A stretch of 7,661 bases of DNA from Clostridia bacterium (lineage in GTDB: Bacteria; Bacillota; Clostridia; Oscillospirales; CAG-272), in assembly GCA_017382555.1 (NCBI GenBank), contig JAFOAB010000206.1, forward strand, positions 1 to 7,661, written 5' to 3'. This document shows positions 6,312 to 7,661 of the stretch, in pieces. The position numbers and the translations under genes were made by a program. The notes under the pieces are model-generated. The model worked only from the letters and a program-made list of their open reading frames with translations. It ran no database searches and was not told the DNA's origin. Position 1 is the stretch's first letter. Each line of letters starts with the position of its first letter.

Positions 6312-6403
6312 CCCCTGCCGCAATTTTAACAAGCATTCGCATTAATAGAATAGGTACGATTTCGCGCGGTTTTTGCCGTGTTGATTATCAGACGAAACCG
6401 CCC

Positions 6404-6487
6404 GTCATCCTTGAGCGGAGGCATTTTCCCTCAGATCCTTCGCTTTGCTCGAGGATGACAGAGGTAAAATGCCGTAGCGAAGGATCT
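6404..6487. repeat. Nested inverted repeat block (GTCATCCT...AAGGATCT type)
   Basis: Three pairs of arms lie in the interleaved order A-B-C-A'-B'-C'. A is 6404-6416 with 6447-6459 (13 bp, one T-G). B is 6420-6432 with 6461-6473 (12 of 13). C is 6433-6444 with 6476-6487 (perfect 12 bp). The central part 6433-6459, reverse-complemented, reads GTCATCCTCGAGC then AAAGCGAAGGATCT, a compact unit. The outer parts 6404-6432 and 6461-6487 make up a second copy of the same unit in the other orientation, split open by the first. No reading frame of note crosses it. The GTCATCCT...GAAGGATCT pattern resembles intergenic repeats common in bacterial genomes. Confidence 0.7.
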
Positions 6488-6574
6488 CGGCGGTCGTTAT
6501 CGTTTGATTTTCGATACTGTAAATTCCGCGCGAAAATTTTTTCTCATTTTTTCTTATTTTTTTTAAAAAACCTA

Positions 6575-6602
6575 TTGACATTTGCGAAAAAATCAGTATA
6601 AT
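6575..6602 (+). promoter_or_regulatory. Sigma-A promoter of perR
   Basis: Perfect TTGACA at 6575-6580 and perfect TATAAT at 6597-6602 with a 16-base spacer. An A/T tract at 6536-6570 lies upstream and could act as an UP-like element. The start point should be near 6609, inside the palindrome that follows, giving a leader of about 29 bases. Confidence 0.88.
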
Positions 6603-6607
6603 AAAAA

Positions 6608-6622
6608 CAGTAATGATTACTG
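6608..6622. promoter_or_regulatory. PerR/Fur-type operator overlapping the perR transcription start
   Basis: CAGTAAT G ATTACTG is a perfect 7-1-7 palindrome, the geometry of PerR and Fur boxes (PerR consensus TTATAATNATTATAA). It starts six bases after the -10, so bound repressor would block the promoter. A longer inverted repeat, AAAATCAGTA at 6589-6598 with TACTGATTTT at 6618-6627, adds a further CAGTA half-site overlapping the -10. The most likely ligand is the PerR encoded directly downstream, that is, autoregulation. Confidence 0.75.
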
Positions 6623-6637
6623 ATTTTGAGGTGAGCA

Positions 6638-7027
6638 ATGAAAAACTACTCAAAGCAAAGGGAAGCAATCATTACGGTACTGCGCGATATGAAGACCCAC
6701 CCCACCGCAAATGCGGTTTACGAGAAGGTGAGGGAGATAATCCCGAACATCAGCCTCGGCACCGTATATAGAAATCTTGCGGCATTAAGGGAAAGCGGAG
6801 ACATACTTGCCATCTCCATCGGCGACGGCTTTGATCATTTCGACGGTGATAAAAAACCTCACATTCATCTGCACTGCAGAGAATGTAAGGAGATTACCGA
6901 CCTGTATATGACAGAGGACCCCGCAGGTGAGTTTGCAACAAGTCAAGGCTTCGTGCCCGACACGTCCGTTTATATCGTCAGCGGTATTTGCAAGGATTGC
7001 ATCTCAAAACAAGAAAACCAAATCTAA
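6638..7027 (+). CDS. perR: Peroxide-responsive repressor PerR (Fur family)
   Basis: A 129-residue Fur-family regulator, slightly shorter than Bacillus PerR at its N-terminus. Residues 1 to about 62 form the winged helix, with HPTANAVY at 21-28 and SLGTVYRNLAAL at 39-50 as recognition region. The structural zinc site is CREC at 80-83 and CKDC at 118-121. Aligned by spacing to B. subtilis PerR, the regulatory iron site is complete: His21, Asp69, His75, His77 and Asp88 (its His37, Asp85, His91, His93, Asp104). Asp88 instead of Glu favours PerR over Fur or Zur. In PerR, peroxide oxidises the iron-binding histidines and releases the repressor. The start follows GAGGTG at 6628-6633. The operator at its own promoter and the rubrerythrin gene downstream both fit a peroxide regulon. 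Confidence 0.9.
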   Translation: MKNYSKQREAIITVLRDMKTHPTANAVYEKVREIIPNISLGTVYRNLAALRESGDILAISIGDGFDHFDGDKKPHIHLHCRECKEITDLYMTEDPAGEFATSQGFVPDTSVYIVSGICKDCISKQENQI

Positions 7028-7068
7028 ACAAAATCTAAAAAATATTTATCTTTAAGGAGAATTTAAAA

Positions 7069-7656
7069 ATGAAAAAGTTTGTATGTCCTGTTTGCGGTTA
7101 TGTTCACGAAGGCGAGTCTGCACCCGAGAAGTGCCCCGTATGTAAGGTTCCCGGCGAAAAGTTCAAGGTTATGGAGGCAGGCGCAAAGCTTGCTGCTGAG
7201 CACGAGTACGGCGTTTACGGCAAGACCGTAAAGAACAACCCCGACATCAGCGAGGAAGATAAGAAGTTTATCTTCGAGCAGCTTATGGCTAACTTCAACG
7301 GCGAGTGCGCTGAGGTTGGTATGTACCTCTGCATGGCAAGAATCGCTCATCGCGAGGGCTACCCCGAGGTAGGTCTGTATTGGGAGAAGGCTGCATACGA
7401 GGAAGCAGAGCACGCTGCAAAGTTTGCAGAGCTTCTCGGCGAGGATCTCGAGCCCAATATGAAGGCTACCACCAAGGATAACCTTAAGTGGAGAGTTGAC
7501 TGCGAGTACGGCGCTACCGCAGGTAAGTTCGACCTTGCCGCTTGCGCAAAGAAGAACGGCCTTGACGCTATCCACGACACCGTACATGAAATGGCTCGCG
7601 ACGAGGCTCGCCACGGCCGCGGCCTTGAGGGTCTTCTCAACAGATACTTCAAGTAA
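7069..7656 (+). CDS. rbr: Reverse rubrerythrin (rubredoxin domain first), peroxide reductase
   Basis: A 195-residue protein with the rubredoxin domain at the N-terminus (CPVC at 6-9, CPVC at 22-25) and a ferritin-like four-helix diiron domain from about 55 on. This is the reverse of classical rubrerythrin. In clostridia such proteins reduce hydrogen peroxide, and often oxygen, in the cytoplasm with electrons from NADH through a reductase. Diiron ligands by spacing are Glu79, Glu112 with His115, Glu146, and Glu179 with His182. Glu82 is likely an additional ligand, while Ala149 occupies the place of the classical Glu97. AAGGAGA at 7054-7060 is a strong ribosome site. The gene starts 41 bases after perR, with no clear promoter or terminator between, so cotranscription is likely. 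Lys is almost always AAG and Ala mostly GCT or GCA, unlike the neighbours, which suggests high expression. Confidence 0.93.
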   Translation: MKKFVCPVCGYVHEGESAPEKCPVCKVPGEKFKVMEAGAKLAAEHEYGVYGKTVKNNPDISEEDKKFIFEQLMANFNGECAEVGMYLCMARIAHREGYPEVGLYWEKAAYEEAEHAAKFAELLGEDLEPNMKATTKDNLKWRVDCEYGATAGKFDLAACAKKNGLDAIHDTVHEMARDEARHGRGLEGLLNRYFK

Positions 7657-7661
7657 TAAAA

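Noticed and set aside
6404..6487. CRISPR-like or tandem repeat array
   Set aside because: The repeats are inverted and interleaved, not direct repeats with regular spacers, and there are no cas genes.
6405..6668. Small - strand open frame of 87 codons across the perR promoter
   Set aside because: It runs through the repeat block and A/T tract, has low-complexity composition and begins inside perR.
7063..7614. Open frame of 183 codons on the - strand opposite rubrerythrin
   Set aside because: Strong codon bias of rubrerythrin removes stops on the opposite strand; no independent support.

Overview
The window looks like chromosomal DNA of an anaerobic, probably gut-associated Firmicute of class Clostridia. 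The reasons are strong AGGAGG-type ribosome sites, sigma-A-type promoters, a PerR plus reverse-rubrerythrin peroxide defence, an ECF-type thiamine S-component under a TPP riboswitch, and short GC-rich hairpin repeats between genes. The taxonomic call is inference. No phage, transposase, CRISPR or RNA gene was seen apart from the riboswitch.

Region 1 (1-3389, + strand) is a tightly packed run of four genes: a 5'-truncated N-acyl-D-amino-acid deacylase, a YitT-type membrane protein without the usual C-terminal domain, a CcdA-type thiol electron carrier, and a membrane-anchored TlpA/ResA-like thioredoxin. Gaps are 1, 3 and 7 bases, so they are probably one transcript. The last two form a plausible pair moving reducing power from cytoplasmic thioredoxin to the outside of the membrane. 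The run ends in a long hairpin (3393-3460) shared with the converging gene.

Region 2 (3466-5250, - strand) is a GH35 beta-galactosidase without a signal peptide. It carries both catalytic glutamates but Cys at two positions where the family normally has Gln and His.

Region 3 (5251-6175) is a divergent intergenic region followed by thiT. It holds a probable promoter for the beta-galactosidase, an operator-like palindrome, a near-consensus promoter, a TPP riboswitch, a possible terminator and a second long hairpin just before the thiT ribosome site. Thiamine import is therefore very likely repressed by TPP.

Region 4 (6176-6637) is a 460-base non-coding stretch built largely of short inverted repeats. 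One hairpin resembles half of the 3393-3460 terminator. Another block is an inverted repeat unit nested inside a second, interrupted copy of itself. It ends in the perR promoter and a perfect 7-1-7 PerR/Fur-like operator.

Region 5 (6638-7656) is perR followed after 41 bases by a reverse rubrerythrin with codon use typical of a highly expressed gene. This is a self-contained peroxide-stress module. I found no strong evidence of a wholly new system; the most distinctive observations are the nested repeat block, the shifted glutamate in the rubrerythrin site and the layered thiT leader.
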